NCBI GenBank assembly: GCA_965603115.1
Contig: CBFDBT010000158.1
Span: 1 to 6,609 of the forward strand
Length of the DNA: 6,609 nt
Origin: CBFDBT01 sp965603115
GTDB taxonomy: Bacteria; Pseudomonadota; Alphaproteobacteria; Sphingomonadales; Kordiimonadaceae
Direction: 5' to 3'
Part shown: in pieces, positions 5,864 through 6,609 of the stretch
Position numbering within the stretch: the stretch's first letter is position 1
Layout of the letters: each line of letters opens with the position of its first letter
Position numbers and translations under genes: made by a program
Notes under the pieces: generated by a model
The model's database searches: none
Told to the model about the DNA's origin: nothing
The model's input: the letters and a program-made list of their open reading frames with translations, nothing else

Positions 5864-5891
5864 TTGCAAGATTGGGATAGGGCGCTATATT
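5864..5891 (+). promoter_or_regulatory. Candidate promoter for the TPR protein gene
   Basis: TTGCAA (5864-5869) and TATATT (5886-5891) are separated by 16 bases, with transcription expected to begin about 20 bases before the start codon. The -10 differs from TATAAT at one position and the -35 from TTGACA at two. It suggests the TPR gene can be read apart from the guaB-rsmB unit. Confidence 0.35.
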
Positions 5892-5918
5892 TCTAGTATA
5901 TCTTAAATGGAGAGTTGA

Positions 5919-6407
5919 ATGATCCGTACCGGTTTAATAGTTGTAGTGATGACATTGGGGCTGAGTGTTGCATCCAATGCGCAAACATCTGAGAAGTATC
6001 ATAAAATTTCCAATAGCTACGTTGAGCAAGCGTCGCAGGCCTTAAATGCGGGCAACGCTGCTGATGCGCAAGCTTTATATGAAAAAGCTCTAGTTGCTAA
6101 CCCTTCAAGTGTTGCCGCCCTTGTTGGTTTAGGCAAGGCTCACACGGCCCAAGGGCGTTCGGGGCGCGGGTTAAAATATTATCGTTTTGCCCTCGAGGTA
6201 ACACCGAACAATAAACCCGCCCTTGTTGAGCAGTCGTTGGCTTTCCTGAAAAAAGGTAACATTGACCGCGCTACGTCTAATCAAATGGTATTAGAGCGTT
6301 TGTGTAGTGATGGCTGCGCCGAGCTTAGTGCCGTTAACGCCGCGATTGAGGAATTTCGTGCCCACCCACCAGAGGCTAAAATCCTTGAGGACAAACCAAA
6401 GGGTTAA
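5919..6407 (+). CDS. Secreted tetratricopeptide-repeat protein
   Basis: The 162-residue product starts with a Sec signal peptide: Arg3, a hydrophobic core at about 5-17 and a probable cleavage after Ala21 (SNA-Q). It should therefore act in the periplasm. Three TPR-like helix pairs follow, at roughly 33-64 (NAADAQALYEKALVANPSS), 65-98 (GRGLKYYRFALEVTPNN) and a weaker one at 99-129. Then comes a Cys-x3-Cys pair, CSDGC (129-133), which may form a disulfide in the periplasm; it is not a haem site because no CxxCH is present. TPR domains mediate protein contacts, so it is probably a scaffold or adaptor, but its partner is unknown. GGAG (5909-5912) lies six bases before the ATG. The gene is 61 bases after rsmB and ends at a terminator shared with a convergent peptidase gene. 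Confidence 0.85.
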   Translation: MIRTGLIVVVMTLGLSVASNAQTSEKYHKISNSYVEQASQALNAGNAADAQALYEKALVANPSSVAALVGLGKAHTAQGRSGRGLKYYRFALEVTPNNKPALVEQSLAFLKKGNIDRATSNQMVLERLCSDGCAELSAVNAAIEEFRAHPPEAKILEDKPKG

Positions 6408-6427
6408 AGTAAAATTATTTTATAACT

Positions 6428-6457
6428 AAAAAAGGGCTGCAACTTGCAGCCCTTTTT
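6428..6457. terminator. Bidirectional Rho-independent terminator
   Basis: GGGCTGC (6434-6440) pairs with GCAGCCC (6446-6452) around the loop AACTT, with A6 on the left (6428-6433) and T5 on the right (6453-6457). Either strand thus ends in a GC stem followed by U residues. It lies between the convergent TPR gene and the M28 peptidase gene and would end both transcripts. Confidence 0.9.
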
Positions 6458-6474
6458 AATAATAGTGTCAAAAT

Positions 6475-6609
6475 TTATTCCCCGTCAAAACGTCCGGGCC
6501 ACTCGGCGGCAACATAGGTGAAGATCGACCATGCGGCCATATTCTGGCGCATTTCATCATGGGAAACCTTGTCGAGCGTATCGTCGGGGGTGTGGTGCAG
6601 ATCAAAATA
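6475..6609 (-). CDS. M28-family metallopeptidase, C-terminal fragment (cut by window edge)
   Basis: The last 44 codons of a minus-strand gene are visible, ending in TAA at 6477-6475. The segment contains DLHHTPDDTLDKV, a hallmark of M28 (aminopeptidase Y/glutamate carboxypeptidase-like) zinc peptidases in which a histidine of the HHT motif is one of the metal ligands, followed by QNMAAWSIFTYVAAEWPGRF, a typical C-terminal helix. These enzymes use two zinc ions to cleave N-terminal residues or dipeptides and are often exported in Gram-negative bacteria. The rest of the protein, including any signal peptide and the other metal ligands, lies beyond position 6609. It converges on the TPR gene and shares its terminator. 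Confidence 0.85.
   Translation of the reverse strand, partial: YFDLHHTPDDTLDKVSHDEMRQNMAAWSIFTYVAAEWPGRFDGE

Overview
The window looks like a piece of an alphaproteobacterial chromosome. Four neighbouring genes in one direction (Ppx/GppA phosphatase, rlmE, guaB, RsmB-type rRNA methyltransferase) form a gene order I associate with Alphaproteobacteria, and the upstream intergenic region carries the direct-repeat GTTC-N7-GTTC LexA box typical of that class. The moderate, fairly AT-rich composition is unusual for many alphas and would fit a marine lineage such as the Kordiimonadales; that last step is inference only.

Layout. Positions 1-300 hold no convincing protein gene but contain four hairpins in a row, the last followed by a T-run, so this is a candidate structured small RNA with its terminator. 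Positions 315-599 (minus) encode a YciI-family protein. Between it and the main operon (600-999) is the most interesting part of the window: a divergent regulatory region with two perfect alphaproteobacterial LexA (SOS) boxes, a 14-bp perfect inverted repeat and back-to-back promoter elements. Just downstream of the leftward promoter is a 38-43 codon minus-strand ORF for a single-pass membrane peptide with no acidic residues. It resembles in size, topology and control the known SOS-induced small membrane proteins (Caulobacter SidA, E. coli TisB), although no sequence relationship is claimed.

From 1000 to 5857 the plus strand carries the housekeeping cluster: a single-domain Ppx/GppA phosphatase with a disordered basic N-terminus; RlmE three bases later (23S rRNA 2'-O-methylation); GuaB (IMP dehydrogenase, first committed step to GMP); and an RsmB/NOP-family rRNA m5C methyltransferase. 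Together they link nucleotide/alarmone or polyphosphate metabolism, GTP supply and ribosome maturation. A secreted TPR protein (5919-6407), probably with its own promoter, follows. A symmetrical hairpin at 6428-6457 serves as terminator for it and for a convergent minus-strand M28 metallopeptidase, of which only the last 44 codons are in the window (6475-6609).

All complete genes are intact with their key catalytic residues; no frameshifts, insertion sequences, tRNA genes or CRISPR arrays were seen.
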